The notes under the pieces are model-generated. The model was not told the origin of the DNA and ran no database searches. It was given only the letters and a program-made list of their open reading frames with translations. A program made the position numbers and the translations under genes. Of a stretch of 64,000 bases of DNA, positions 49,738 through 58,360 are shown piece after piece. The stretch's first letter is position 1. Every line of letters starts with the position of its first letter. This DNA is from Christensenella tenuis (GTDB lineage Bacteria; Bacillota; Clostridia; Christensenellales; Christensenellaceae), in NCBI RefSeq assembly GCF_014287795.1, contig NZ_JACOON010000002.1, positions 372,001 through 436,000 on the forward strand, given 5' to 3'.

Positions 49738-50853
49738 ATGGTAGATGAAAGAATTAAGAAATTGTCCCATACATTAGTGAACTATTCATGCAGTGTCAAA
49801 AAAGGCGACAAAGTGCTGATTGATGTGTCCGGCTGCCCGGATGCGCTTACGGAGGAACTGATTAAAGAGGTTTACGCGGCGGGCGGCCTGCCGTATTTCG
49901 ATACGCCCCATAATGCGGTACAGCGCCAATGGCTGATGCAGGCAACAAAAGAACAGATAGAAGATATTACCAAATGGGGAAAAGCTCGCATGAAAGAGAT
50001 GCAGGCATATATCGCATTTCGCGGAGGCGAAAATGCAACGGAAATGTCAGACATCCCGGCAGACAAGATGGAACTTTACCAGTCCATTTATGGAAAGCAG
50101 GTTCATCATGAACTGAGGGTAAAAAATACCAACTGGGTTATCCTGCGCTATCCCACACCCTCCATGGCGCAGCAGGCGGGCATGAGCACAGAGGCCTTCG
50201 AGGATTTTTATTTCGATGTGTGCAACCTTGATTACGGCAAGATGTCGAAGGCCATGGATCCGCTCGTCACGCTGATGGAGAAAACAGACCGTGTGCGCAT
50301 CAAAGGGCCGGATACGGATATTTCTTTCTCTATCAAGGGAATCGGCGCCGTCAAGTGCGACGGACATATGAACGTGCCGGACGGCGAGGTATATACCGCG
50401 CCTGTAAAGGACAGTGTAAACGGACGGATTACATACAATACGCCCTCCTTCAACCAGGGATTCAAATATGAAAATGTAAGCCTTCTTTTTAAAGATGGCA
50501 AGATCATTGAGGCAACCTCTAACGATACGAAGCGTATCAATAAGATTTTCGATACGGATGAGGGCGCGCGTTATGTGGGTGAATTCTCTCTTGGCGTAAA
50601 CCCGTACATCAACCGCTCGATGGGCGATATTCTGTTCGACGAGAAGATCGCAGGATCCCTGCATTTCACACCGGGTTCGAGTTACGACGATGCCTATAAT
50701 GGAAATGAAAGCGCCGTCCATTGGGATCTTGTGCTTGTACAGACGCCGGAAATGGGCGGCGGTGAGGTCTGGTTTGATGATGTAATGATTCGCAAGGACG
50801 GCATGTTTGTGCCAGATGCGCTCAAAGGCCTGAATCCCGAAAATCTCAAGTAA
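49738..50853 (+). CDS. M29-family aminopeptidase
   Basis: Metallo-aminopeptidase of 371 residues in the thermophilic-aminopeptidase (AmpS) family. Metal-binding parts are visible: the Glu of DGEVYTAP, the Glu of VGEFSLGVNP, SLHFTPGSSYDD with its His, SAVHWD and IRKDGMF. AGAGGTGAG precedes the ATG. Role in peptide turnover is likely. It is upstream of galE by 71 bases on the same strand, without a terminator between them that I can see. Confidence 0.92.
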   Translation: MVDERIKKLSHTLVNYSCSVKKGDKVLIDVSGCPDALTEELIKEVYAAGGLPYFDTPHNAVQRQWLMQATKEQIEDITKWGKARMKEMQAYIAFRGGENATEMSDIPADKMELYQSIYGKQVHHELRVKNTNWVILRYPTPSMAQQAGMSTEAFEDFYFDVCNLDYGKMSKAMDPLVTLMEKTDRVRIKGPDTDISFSIKGIGAVKCDGHMNVPDGEVYTAPVKDSVNGRITYNTPSFNQGFKYENVSLLFKDGKIIEATSNDTKRINKIFDTDEGARYVGEFSLGVNPYINRSMGDILFDEKIAGSLHFTPGSSYDDAYNGNESAVHWDLVLVQTPEMGGGEVWFDDVMIRKDGMFVPDALKGLNPENLK

Positions 50854-50924
50854 ACAGGCGGTTCTGCAATCTGTACTACATGAAATAGTACGGGGTTTTC
50901 GCGTCAAAAACGTAGGAAGGGCAA

Positions 50925-51941
50925 ATGAAAAAAAACATTTTAGTTACCGGAGGGGCAGGATATATCGGAAGCCATATCTGCCTGGAACTCCTAGAGCAGG
51001 GCTATGCTGTCACCGTCATGGATAACCTTGCCAACAGCAGTGAAAAAGCGCTCCGGCGTGTGGAAGAGCTTGCTGGAAAAAAGCTCCGCTTTTACAAAGC
51101 TGATATCCGTGACCGCAGCGCGTACGACGAAATTTTTTCGCAGAATGAAATTTATGGGGTCATTCATATGGCAGGCCTCAAGGCTGTTGGTGAATCGGTG
51201 CGCGATCCACTTGCCTATTTTGACAACAACATCAGCGGAACAGTCGTATTGCTTGAAAAAATGAAAGAACATCATGTAAAGCGGATGATCTTCAGTTCTT
51301 CCGCCACGGTATACGATCTGACGCAAAGGGAATGCCTCACGGAAGAATCCCCGATCGGAAATTCCACAAGCCCGTATGGCAGGACAAAGCTTGTAATTGA
51401 GCAAATGCTCGCGGATCTTTATCATTCGGATGAAAGCTGGTCAATTGTTCTCTTGCGTTATTTTAACCCGATAGGCGCGCATGAAAGCGGGCGGATTGGC
51501 GAAGATCCGGAAGGAGAGCCCAACAACCTGATGCCCTATATTACACAGGTCGCAGTGGGCAAACGCGAAAAGCTCAGCGTATTCGGAGATGACTACGATA
51601 CGCCGGACGGCACATGTATCCGCGATTATATTCATGTGATGGATCTGGCGGACGGGCACAGTAAAGCGGTTAAGAAGTTCGAAAGAAAGGGACTATTTGT
51701 TTACAATTTGGGAACCGGCCAGCCGCAAAGCGTACTCGAGGTGATACATGCGTTTGAACGGGCAAACAACCTTAAAATCAATTATGTGATCGCGCCGCGC
51801 CGGGCAGGCGATGCGCCTAAGTATTACGCGAATGCGGATAAGGCAAAAGTGGAGCTTGGCTGGGAAGCGGAGAGAAGCATTGAGGAAATGTGCCGCGATA
51901 GCTGGAATTGGCAGAAGAATAATCCGGAAGGCTACCGCTAA
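50925..51941 (+). CDS. galE: UDP-glucose 4-epimerase
   Basis: Interconverts UDP-glucose and UDP-galactose with bound NAD; 338 residues. GGAGYIGSH is the NAD motif, SSSATVYD and SPYGRTK hold the catalytic Ser/Thr and Tyr-X3-Lys, and RYFNPIGAH, RDYIHVMDLADGH and YNLGTGQ are further galE signatures. The residue after SATVY is Asp-Leu where Gly-Pro-type is more common. GGAAGG precedes the ATG. Confidence 0.93.
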   Translation: MKKNILVTGGAGYIGSHICLELLEQGYAVTVMDNLANSSEKALRRVEELAGKKLRFYKADIRDRSAYDEIFSQNEIYGVIHMAGLKAVGESVRDPLAYFDNNISGTVVLLEKMKEHHVKRMIFSSSATVYDLTQRECLTEESPIGNSTSPYGRTKLVIEQMLADLYHSDESWSIVLLRYFNPIGAHESGRIGEDPEGEPNNLMPYITQVAVGKREKLSVFGDDYDTPDGTCIRDYIHVMDLADGHSKAVKKFERKGLFVYNLGTGQPQSVLEVIHAFERANNLKINYVIAPRRAGDAPKYYANADKAKVELGWEAERSIEEMCRDSWNWQKNNPEGYR

Positions 51942-51986
51942 GGGAACATAGAAAGCGACTGCCCAATAAGAAAAAAATGGGACTAA

Positions 51987-52022
51987 AAAACAGGCGGGTG
52001 CGTAAGCACAGGCCTGTTTTCT
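51987..52022 (+). terminator. Terminator of galE
   Basis: AAAACAGGC and GCCTGTTTT with an inner GTGC-GTAA-GCAC hairpin. T-run of four then CTGTTG. Confidence 0.82.
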
Positions 52023-52498
52023 GTTGTGCATCTAAGCGTGGTTTTGCAGTTATGCAGGGGCGGGAAATATCCTTCGTTTTTGCCAGGAGCTTTTTGCTCT
52101 TGATATCAGTGAAAGAGCAATTAATTAAAGTGAAAAAACAAAAAAGAAATATTGCCGCTTTAAGGCACGCTAATACCAGATCCTTATAGGATCGGTGCAA
52201 TGGTGGGCAATGAATTTATGGAAACGTCCAGCATATAAAAGATGTCATAATTATATCTGAAAATTAAGCCGTATTTCCAATTGACACCGGTCGAGAGTAT
52301 GATATCCGTTTCAGAATATTGATTCTGCGAAAGGAAGACTCGATAACCGGTATATGAAAGAATAGTTTGTTGTAGTTTTAAAGGGGATAACCGCTGCTGT
52401 CACCAGGAATATGGTCCCCAGGCATATAATAAATAAGTACAATGTTCTCTATTTGTGTTTGCTGCTCCCTTTTCTGCCAAAAGTCTTTTTTTTATCAG
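52023..52498. other. Gene-free stretch between galE and fba
   Basis: About 475 bases with no credible ORF, RNA gene or repeat on either strand. The longer frame from 52442 on the plus strand is the antisense of fba, not a gene. Confidence 0.5.
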
Positions 52499-52536
52499 AA
52501 AAGGCTGTCTCAGCGCAAAACTGAGACAGCCTTTTT
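52499..52536 (-). terminator. Terminator of fba
   Basis: AAAAGGCTGTCTCAG and CTGAGACAGCCTTTT form a 15-base perfect stem; T-runs follow on both strands, making it bidirectional. Confidence 0.93.
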
Positions 52537-52549
52537 GGTTCTGTTAAAC

Positions 52550-53479
52550 TCAAGCTTTGTTGTCGCAGCCAAGAACGTCTACGATTTTATGGGCAACCAT
52601 CTGCTTGATCGCTTCACGCGCCGGCTTCAGATATTGGCGCGGATCGAAATGATCAGGATGCTCCGCGAAATATTTGCGGATCGTTCCCGTCATGGCAAGA
52701 CGCAGATCGGAATCGATATTAATCTTGCAGACCGCGCTTTTAGCCGCCTGCCGCAGCAGATTTTCAGGAACACCCTGCGCGCCCGGCATGTTTCCGCCGT
52801 ATTTATTGATCATATCCACGAATTCCGGAATGACGGAGGATGCGCCGTGAAGAACGATCGGGAAGCCGGGCAGGATTTCCGTTACTTTCTCAAGAATATC
52901 AAAACGCAGCTTTGGTTCCCCTTTGAACTTGAACGCGCCATGGCTTGTGCCGATTGCAATCGCAAGGCTGTCTACGCCTGTTTTGCTTGCAAATTCGTAC
53001 ACTTCCTCCGGACGCGTATAGGAAGAATCCTCAGCGGAAACCTTGATTTCGTCTTCCACACCGGCAAGACGCCCAAGCTCACCCTCAACTACTACGCCGC
53101 GATCGTGCGCATATTCAACGACGCGTTTGGTTACGGCGATATTTTCCTCGAACGGAAGATGGGAACCATCGATCATAACGGACGTGAAGCCGCCGTCGAT
53201 GCAGGATTTGCACGTTTCGAAGCTATCACCATGGTCAAGATGCAGGCAAATCGGAAGACCGGTGTCTTCAAGCGCCGCTTCAACGAGCTTGGTCAGATAA
53301 ATTGGGTTTGCATAGTTGCGCGCGCCTTTGGAGACCTGAAGAATCAGCGGTGCATTCAGTTCTTTTGCCGCTTCCGTGATTCCCTGGATAATTTCCATGT
53401 TGTTCACGTTGAATGCGCCAATCGCATACCCGCCCTTGTACGCTTTTTCAAACATTTCTTTTGTTGTAACTAATGGCAT
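52550..53479 (-). CDS. fba: Fructose-bisphosphate aldolase, class II
   Basis: Zinc-dependent glycolytic aldolase, 309 residues. Markers are YAIGAFNVNNMEI, CLHLDHGDSFE (zinc His and catalytic Asp), VVVEGELG, IAIGTSHGAFK and IVLHGASSV (zinc His residues), and KINIDSDLR. AAGGAGG lies before the ATG. It is monocistronic with its own promoter and terminator. The other lower-glycolysis gene nearby, gap, is on the opposite strand. Confidence 0.96.
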   Translation of the reverse strand: MPLVTTKEMFEKAYKGGYAIGAFNVNNMEIIQGITEAAKELNAPLILQVSKGARNYANPIYLTKLVEAALEDTGLPICLHLDHGDSFETCKSCIDGGFTSVMIDGSHLPFEENIAVTKRVVEYAHDRGVVVEGELGRLAGVEDEIKVSAEDSSYTRPEEVYEFASKTGVDSLAIAIGTSHGAFKFKGEPKLRFDILEKVTEILPGFPIVLHGASSVIPEFVDMINKYGGNMPGAQGVPENLLRQAAKSAVCKINIDSDLRLAMTGTIRKYFAEHPDHFDPRQYLKPAREAIKQMVAHKIVDVLGCDNKA

Positions 53480-53517
53480 CTATAAAATCCTCCTTATAAT
53501 AATTCAAAGATAAATTC

Positions 53518-53546
53518 ATTATACTATTAGAAAAAAGAAAGTACAA
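53518..53546 (-). promoter_or_regulatory. Promoter of fba
   Basis: On the minus strand TTGTAC (plus 53541-53546) and TATAAT (plus 53518-53523) with a 17-bp spacer, about 40 bases before the start codon. Confidence 0.75.
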
Positions 53547-53564
53547 CCTGCGGAACTGCGATTA

Positions 53565-53597
53565 TTTTTCGGCGCAAAGATTTTCTGCGCCGAAAAA
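53565..53597. repeat. Long dyad between fba and the small-transporter pair
   Basis: Perfect 12-bp arms TTTTTCGGCGCA and TGCGCCGAAAAA with a 9-base centre. T residues lead and A residues trail on both strands, the wrong polarity for an intrinsic terminator, so a protein-binding site in the divergent promoter region is likelier. Confidence 0.6.
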
Positions 53598-53624
53598 ATG
53601 TGGAGATGAAAATAATAGGATAAA

Positions 53625-53653
53625 TTGACATTTTCCCGAGAAAAAAGTACCAT
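53625..53653 (+). promoter_or_regulatory. Promoter of the small-transporter pair
   Basis: TTGACA at 53625-53630 and TACCAT at 53648-53653 with a 17-bp spacer. Confidence 0.75.
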
Positions 53654-53675
53654 ATTGAGGACAGGGGGCAGCGGA

Positions 53676-54044
53676 ATGGAACAAATAAAAAAGAAAACCG
53701 ATTGGCGTGGTATTATCTTCCTGCAAGCGATTATTGTAATTTATACATTTTCGAGCGTGTGCGGGAAAATGGCGACCAATGGCAATGAATTTATGTCCAA
53801 GATGTTTATTATTTACATCCTGCTTGACTTTGCGTTGCTTGCGGTTTATGCATTGTTATGGCAGCAAGGGCTCAAACGCTTTGATCTGAATGTTGCATAT
53901 GCAAACCGTTCGGTAGCGATCATATGGTCTATGGTATGGTCTGCACTTATTTTCAGGGAAGGAATTACCGTGGCAAATATAATCGGAACTGCGATTATTA
54001 TTACAGGCACGATGCTGGTGAATACAGATGCTGACTCTAAATAG
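53676..54044 (+). CDS. Small four-helix transporter subunit (SMR/EamA-like), first of pair
   Basis: Membrane protein of 122 residues with four helices, starting at the ATG at 53676 after AGGGGG. Helices include IFLQAIIVIYTFSSVC and TVANIIGTAIIITGTMLV, with SVAIIWSMVWSALIFREG as the conserved helix/loop of small multidrug-resistance and EamA-half proteins. It overlaps the next gene by 17 bases, and the two products are different but similar in size, so they are likely a heterodimer, as in ArnE/ArnF or YkkC/YkkD. The substrate is unknown. Confidence 0.78.
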   Translation: MEQIKKKTDWRGIIFLQAIIVIYTFSSVCGKMATNGNEFMSKMFIIYILLDFALLAVYALLWQQGLKRFDLNVAYANRSVAIIWSMVWSALIFREGITVANIIGTAIIITGTMLVNTDADSK

Positions 54045-54369
54045 TGTATTGATTATGTTGTGTGGCGTAACGATCGCCGCATTTTCACAGATATTGCTTA
54101 AAACAAGCGCTAATCAGGAACATGCAAGTTTCTGGAAGCAATATCTGAACAAAAGAGTTATCTTTGGATATGTTATGCTGCTCATTTCCATGTTGTTTTC
54201 CATATGGGCATATTCCGGCATGGATTATAAATACGGACCGGCAATTGAGTCGGTTGGCATGGCTTTGGTTGCTATTTTAAGCTGCGTTATTTTGAAGGAG
54301 AAAATGACGAAACGCAGGTTCGCAGGAACAGTGCTTATTATCGTGGGCTTGGTTGTGTTCTGCCTGTGA
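54028..54369 (+). CDS. Small four-helix transporter subunit (SMR/EamA-like), second of pair
   Basis: Membrane protein of 113 residues, four helices. Helix 1 carries GVTIAAFSQILLKTSAN, matching the N-terminal helix of EamA/ArnE-like proteins; GPAIESVGMALVAILSCVILKEKMT is the helix 3/loop motif, and it ends GTVLIIVGLVVFCL. The start codon overlaps the preceding gene by 17 bases. It probably forms a heterodimer with that product. A terminator is not visible; the gap promoter follows. Confidence 0.78.
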   Translation: MLTLNSVLIMLCGVTIAAFSQILLKTSANQEHASFWKQYLNKRVIFGYVMLLISMLFSIWAYSGMDYKYGPAIESVGMALVAILSCVILKEKMTKRRFAGTVLIIVGLVVFCL

Positions 54370-54387
54370 GAAAATGGGCAAAAGCGG

Positions 54388-54416
54388 TTGCAAAACAGGC
54401 TATAATCACATATAAT
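54388..54416 (+). promoter_or_regulatory. Promoter of gap
   Basis: TTGCAA at 54388-54393 and TATAAT at 54411-54416 with a 17-bp spacer. Confidence 0.8.
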
Positions 54417-54475
54417 GTTATGTGTATGCAAAAAAGTTAATTAAATAAATATTTTTTTAGGAGGATTTTTACATT

Positions 54476-55480
54476 ATGGCTATCAAAGTTGGTATCAACG
54501 GTTTTGGTCGTATCGGCAGACTGGTTTTTCGCGCTTCGACGAAGAATCCGGACATTCAGGTGGTAGGAATTAACGATCCGTTTATTGATCCTGAATATAT
54601 GGAATATATGCTTAAATACGACACCGTTCACGGCAGATTTGACGGTGAAGTTTCCCACAAAGATGGTGCAATCGTTGTAAATGGAAATGAAATCAAAGTG
54701 TTTGATAAAATGAGCCCGGCGGAGATTCCGTGGGGCGAGATCGGCGCCGATTATGTTGTAGAATCTACGGGCGTATTCACGACGAAAGAAAAAGCGCAGG
54801 CTCACATTGATGCCGGTGCAAAACAGGTTGTTATTTCCGCTCCTTCCGCGGATGCTCCGATGTTTGTAATGGGCGTTAACAACAAAACATATGATCCGTC
54901 CATGACAATCGTTTCCAACGCGTCCTGCACGACGAACTGCCTTGCTCCGCTGGCGAAAGTTATCAACGACAATTTCGGTCTTGTTGAAGGCCTTATGACG
55001 ACGGTACACGCGACGACGGCTACCCAGAAGACGGTTGACGGCCCTTCCAAGAAAGACTGGAGAGGCGGACGCGCTGCTGCCGGCAACATCATTCCTTCTT
55101 CCACAGGCGCAGCAAAAGCGGTGGGCAAGGTTATCCCGGAACTGAACGGCAAGCTGACGGGTATGTCCATGCGTGTTCCGACGCTTGACGGTTCTGTTGT
55201 TGACCTTACTTGCCGCCTTGAGAAAGAAGCGACCTATGATGAGGTTTGCGCGGCTGTCAAGAAAGCCTGCGAAGGCGAACTGAAAGGCATCATGTCCTAT
55301 ACGGAAGACGCTATTGTTTCCAGCGACATCCTCGGCGACGCTCATACGTCCATCTTCGACGCGACGGCCGGTATCGCGCTTACGGGCAACTTCATGAAGC
55401 TGATTTCCTGGTATGACAACGAGTGGGGGTACTCGAACAAAGTGCTGGATTTGATTTCTTACATTGATTCTGTGAAATAA
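54476..55480 (+). CDS. gap: Glyceraldehyde-3-phosphate dehydrogenase
   Basis: Glycolytic enzyme, 334 residues. VGINGFGRIGRLVFRA is the NAD loop, SNASCTTNCLAP carries the catalytic Cys, the His of TTVHATTATQ assists, and WYDNEWGYSNKVLD ends the C-terminus. TAGGAGG precedes the ATG. It has its own promoter. The stretch after it to 55630 holds no gene, then a terminator-like hairpin and the start of the mobile region. Confidence 0.97.
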   Translation: MAIKVGINGFGRIGRLVFRASTKNPDIQVVGINDPFIDPEYMEYMLKYDTVHGRFDGEVSHKDGAIVVNGNEIKVFDKMSPAEIPWGEIGADYVVESTGVFTTKEKAQAHIDAGAKQVVISAPSADAPMFVMGVNNKTYDPSMTIVSNASCTTNCLAPLAKVINDNFGLVEGLMTTVHATTATQKTVDGPSKKDWRGGRAAAGNIIPSSTGAAKAVGKVIPELNGKLTGMSMRVPTLDGSVVDLTCRLEKEATYDEVCAAVKKACEGELKGIMSYTEDAIVSSDILGDAHTSIFDATAGIALTGNFMKLISWYDNEWGYSNKVLDLISYIDSVK

Positions 55481-55632
55481 GTTATCAAATAGGCACTCGC
55501 AAGAATGCGACAGCAAAGCGGTTTTATGGGTGAAGCATAGCGGATTACGGAAAAGACAAAAATGTGAAGACAACGGTTCGGGTTTTCGTAGCCGATGAGT
55601 GTGAAACACAAAAAGCCGTATAAAAATGCAAG

Positions 55633-55682
55633 AAAAGCATCTTTTCAATAGAACGAATGTTCAAAAGAAAGGATGCTTTTTT
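55633..55682 (+). terminator. Terminator at the edge of the mobile region
   Basis: AAAAGCATCTTTTC and GAAAGGATGCTTTT (one G-U pair) flank a 22-base loop, followed by T residues. It lies 150 bases beyond gap and touches the recombinase start codon. Confidence 0.75.
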
Positions 55683-55684
55683 GT

Positions 55685-56587
55685 ATGTTGTTAAAAGATT
55701 TATTGATGGAGTATGTGTTTAACTGCCAGTGCCGCAAGTTGTCTGACAAGACGGTTGACAATTACAGGAAACAGATAGAATACTTGTTGCGGTATCTGGA
55801 AACGGAACATCATATTACGATGCTGGAAGATGTTCAGCCGCGCCATATCAAGGGCTTTTTGATGGAAAAGACCAATGCGGGACGAAAGCCGCAATATGTC
55901 AATGACCTGCTGAAAGCATATAAGTGTTACTTTAAGTACGCGTATGAAGAACATTACACAGAAACTTTACTGACAGAACGAATTAGGAACTTGCGCCAGC
56001 CAAAGGTAATCATCAAGACGTTTACCAACATTGAAATCAAAAAGATGATTGATTATTATAATGGTTTTGATTTCCTGACGTTACGGAACAAAGCCATCCT
56101 TTGTATGTTGTTTGATACAGGTATGCGTTTGAATGAAATCCTGACGCTGAAGGATATGCAGTTAAAGCAGGATTTCATCTTAGTGCATGGAAAAGGAAAC
56201 AAAGAACGTGTTGTACCAAAATCCCCATTCTTGGCAAAGGTACTGTTTAAGTATCTAAATGCGCGTAACAGCTATTTCCAATACCGCGTTTTGCCGCCCA
56301 ACGTTTTTGTAAGCAGAAGGGCAAAGCCATTGACACATGAAATGATAGAGCGTGTGGTGAAAGATGCTGGGAAGTTTGCGAAGGTCAGTAAAGAAGTACG
56401 GATATCGCCGCATACTTGCCGCCATACTTACGCACAGGTACAGTTAAGGAATGGACTTGACCTTTATACGCTATCCCGTTTGATGGGACATGAAAGTATT
56501 GCAATTACACAGCGATACTTGGAAGGAATCAAGGACAGGGAAGTGGTGGAAGCGGCGATGAAGACAAGTCCGTTGATGAATCTTTGA
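55685..56587 (+). CDS. Tyrosine recombinase/integrase
   Basis: Phage-integrase-type site-specific recombinase, 300 residues. An N-terminal SAM-like domain (about 1-90) precedes the catalytic domain with the expected R-K-H-R-H-Y set: Arg in FDTGMRLNEIL, Lys in GKGNKERVV, HTCRHTYA (His and Arg), His in LMGHES, and Tyr in TQRYLEG. The ATG at 55685 is preferred; one at 55673 lies inside the terminator stem. It is the first gene of the AT-rich region and likely moves this element. It could also be a XerC/D-like resolvase. Confidence 0.9.
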   Translation: MLLKDLLMEYVFNCQCRKLSDKTVDNYRKQIEYLLRYLETEHHITMLEDVQPRHIKGFLMEKTNAGRKPQYVNDLLKAYKCYFKYAYEEHYTETLLTERIRNLRQPKVIIKTFTNIEIKKMIDYYNGFDFLTLRNKAILCMLFDTGMRLNEILTLKDMQLKQDFILVHGKGNKERVVPKSPFLAKVLFKYLNARNSYFQYRVLPPNVFVSRRAKPLTHEMIERVVKDAGKFAKVSKEVRISPHTCRHTYAQVQLRNGLDLYTLSRLMGHESIAITQRYLEGIKDREVVEAAMKTSPLMNL

Positions 56588-56635
56588 AATGAAAATAGCG
56601 TTTAAGTAAAGGGAATTACGGGAATGCGAGAACGA

Positions 56636-56664
56636 TTGACACCATAAAAAAACCAATATATAAT
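56636..56664 (+). promoter_or_regulatory. Promoter of the replication-initiator-like gene
   Basis: TTGACA at 56636-56641 and TATAAT at 56659-56664 with a 17-bp spacer: full consensus. Confidence 0.9.
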
Positions 56665-56705
56665 TGCCCCAATAGTAAAGGAATTTTTGAAACGGAGGAT
56701 TGAAA

Positions 56706-57734
56706 ATGGCTAATGGTAATGAAAAACAGGCGCGACATATAGCGAATGTACAGGCGGCTCAGATGCAAAGACCAAAAAGGATTGCCGTTATTGATAAAGA
56801 AACAGGCGAAGATATTTCTACAGGGTACGTTGCGATGCCTGTGGAAGTAGCAAAGCAGAGGCGCGAATACGGAAAAGCGCTGGGTGAGCGGCAGAAAGTA
56901 ATGCAGAAGCGTTATTTGAAGCATAAAGGACAAAAGGAAAAATCAACGGAAACAGGCGCGTTTATTTTTTCTACATTTAAGAATTGCGAAAAGGATTTTG
57001 AAGGATTAGCACCGCAAACACTGGTGCGGCTGATGTATTTAGCGACTTACCTGAATTATGGCGATAATAAATTGATGTGCCGCTATGATTTATCCGGGAT
57101 AGGGAGGATGGCAAGGAAAATACCTAAAAAGGGCGAACGTCCGGTACAGTTTGTCTCAATGAAGAAAACGACTATGAAAAAGATATTGAATCTTTCCGGC
57201 ACGCTGTTTGCTGAATTTTACAATGAAATATTGGGGCAGGGTTATTTACAGGAAAAGGAAGATGGATTGTACCTTTCACGGGATTATTTCTATAAGGATT
57301 CACAATTCCCTGTTGATATTCCAAACGGAAAAAGAAGCATAAGGATTTATATCCGGCAACTGGCTAATCTGTATCAGTCAATCGGACCGCACCAGCATAA
57401 ACATTTAGGTTATATCTTCATGCTGATGCCGTTTATAAATCTTGAATGGAATATCGTCTGCCGCCAGCCGCTTACTGTGGAATTGGAATACATACAGCCG
57501 ATGACGTTGGGCGAGTTTTGCGACATGATTGGATACGACAAGTCGAACGCATGGCGGCTTGTGAAATATTACGATGCTATCAGTTTCGATTATCATGGAA
57601 GGAAAATGCATGTGGTATCTTTTACTCACAAAGAACGGGAAGAAGACATGAAAATTATCATCAATCCTTATTTGTTGTATGCGGGAAATCAATGGGACAG
57701 GGTTGCGGCGCTGGGAGAATTTGCCGCAGAATAG
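56706..57734 (+). CDS. Replication-initiator-like protein of a mobile element
   Basis: Protein of 342 residues with GGAGG seven bases before the ATG. It is basic at the N-terminus (ERQKVMQKRYLKHKGQKE) and then alternates helical segments with FINLEWNIVCRQPLTVELEYIQPMTLGEFCDMIGYDKSNAWRL, a winged-helix-like pattern. This resembles replication initiator (RepA) proteins of Gram-positive plasmids and integrative elements, but I cannot confirm the family. Location between a tyrosine recombinase and a ribbon-helix-helix protein supports a plasmid-like origin. Confidence 0.55.
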   Translation: MANGNEKQARHIANVQAAQMQRPKRIAVIDKETGEDISTGYVAMPVEVAKQRREYGKALGERQKVMQKRYLKHKGQKEKSTETGAFIFSTFKNCEKDFEGLAPQTLVRLMYLATYLNYGDNKLMCRYDLSGIGRMARKIPKKGERPVQFVSMKKTTMKKILNLSGTLFAEFYNEILGQGYLQEKEDGLYLSRDYFYKDSQFPVDIPNGKRSIRIYIRQLANLYQSIGPHQHKHLGYIFMLMPFINLEWNIVCRQPLTVELEYIQPMTLGEFCDMIGYDKSNAWRLVKYYDAISFDYHGRKMHVVSFTHKEREEDMKIIINPYLLYAGNQWDRVAALGEFAAE

Positions 57735-57980
57735 TGATAGTGTCGTCAAAATAAGTGGATAATCAGCAATATATTCAACATTTTAGGGAAATCGTTTTTG
57801 TAAAAAGTGTATGAAAAATACATACAAAAAATTGCCCTAAAAATATCTTTTCTTAAATATGAATATGATAATAGAGAAATTTTGTATACTTTTTGCTTCG
57901 GAAAGCATGGTCGTGAAATTCTTGCTTTTTAAAGCACATGCAGACAATTAATAGAAAAATATTCACATTCAGAGGGATAA

Positions 57981-58020
57981 GAAAAAAGATGGCCAGAGCG
58001 TTTACGGCGCTCTGCCATCT
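57981..58020 (-). terminator. Terminator of the ribbon-helix-helix gene
   Basis: On the minus strand AGATGGCAGAGCG pairs with CGCTCTGGCCATCT (one bulge), followed by TTTTTTCTT. Outer GGGATA and TATCCC extend the stem. The rest of the gap from 57735 is AT-rich with no gene. Confidence 0.82.
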
Positions 58021-58048
58021 GTCTTCTATCCCTAATCCTAATATTGTG

Positions 58049-58243
58049 CTAATCTATTTCGATATTTTCTACTGCCTGTTCCAACAATATATTGATTACT
58101 TCATTTCTGGAACGGTCTGTCTGTTTGGCTATATTATCCAATTCTGATAATATAGCTTTTTTGATGCGGACAGAAATAACGGAATTTCCATCTTCGCCTT
58201 TTAGATTTTCTTTTTTAGTAATGCGTATTTTACCGTCTTTCAC
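58049..58243 (-). CDS. Ribbon-helix-helix (CopG/Arc-like) DNA-binding protein
   Basis: Small regulator of 64 residues starting at a GTG after GAGGTG. The short beta strand SVISVRIKKAIL is followed by two helices (SELDNIAKQ and SRNEVINILLEQAVENIE), the standard ribbon-helix-helix layout that binds DNA as a dimer. It is divergent from the NlpC/P60 lipoprotein gene; a 7-bp inverted repeat in the shared region is a likely operator. Such proteins control plasmid copy number or toxin-antitoxin pairs. No toxin gene follows, so a plasmid or element regulator fits better. Confidence 0.82.
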   Translation of the reverse strand: MKDGKIRITKKENLKGEDGNSVISVRIKKAILSELDNIAKQTDRSRNEVINILLEQAVENIEID

Positions 58244-58303
58244 TGAAACACCTCATTTATCTTGATTCTACTCTGCAATTGATATAGAATATATATTACA
58301 AAT

Positions 58304-58330
58304 ATGTAGTGAATACTGTAGCGACTACAT
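58304..58330. promoter_or_regulatory. Inverted repeat in the divergent region, possible operator
   Basis: ATGTAGT (58304-58310) and ACTACAT (58324-58330), perfect 7-bp arms with a 13-bp interval, between the ribbon-helix-helix gene and the lipoprotein gene. Confidence 0.5.
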
Positions 58331-58360
58331 AAAATTTTAATATTAAAAAGGTTGGAGAAA

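Noticed and set aside
52442..53473. Plus-strand frame of 343 residues opposite fba
   Set aside because: Mirror of the aldolase gene; it also runs through the fba terminator.
54437..55648. Minus-strand frame of 403 residues opposite gap
   Set aside because: Antisense of a highly conserved gene with biased codons, a common cause of long false frames.
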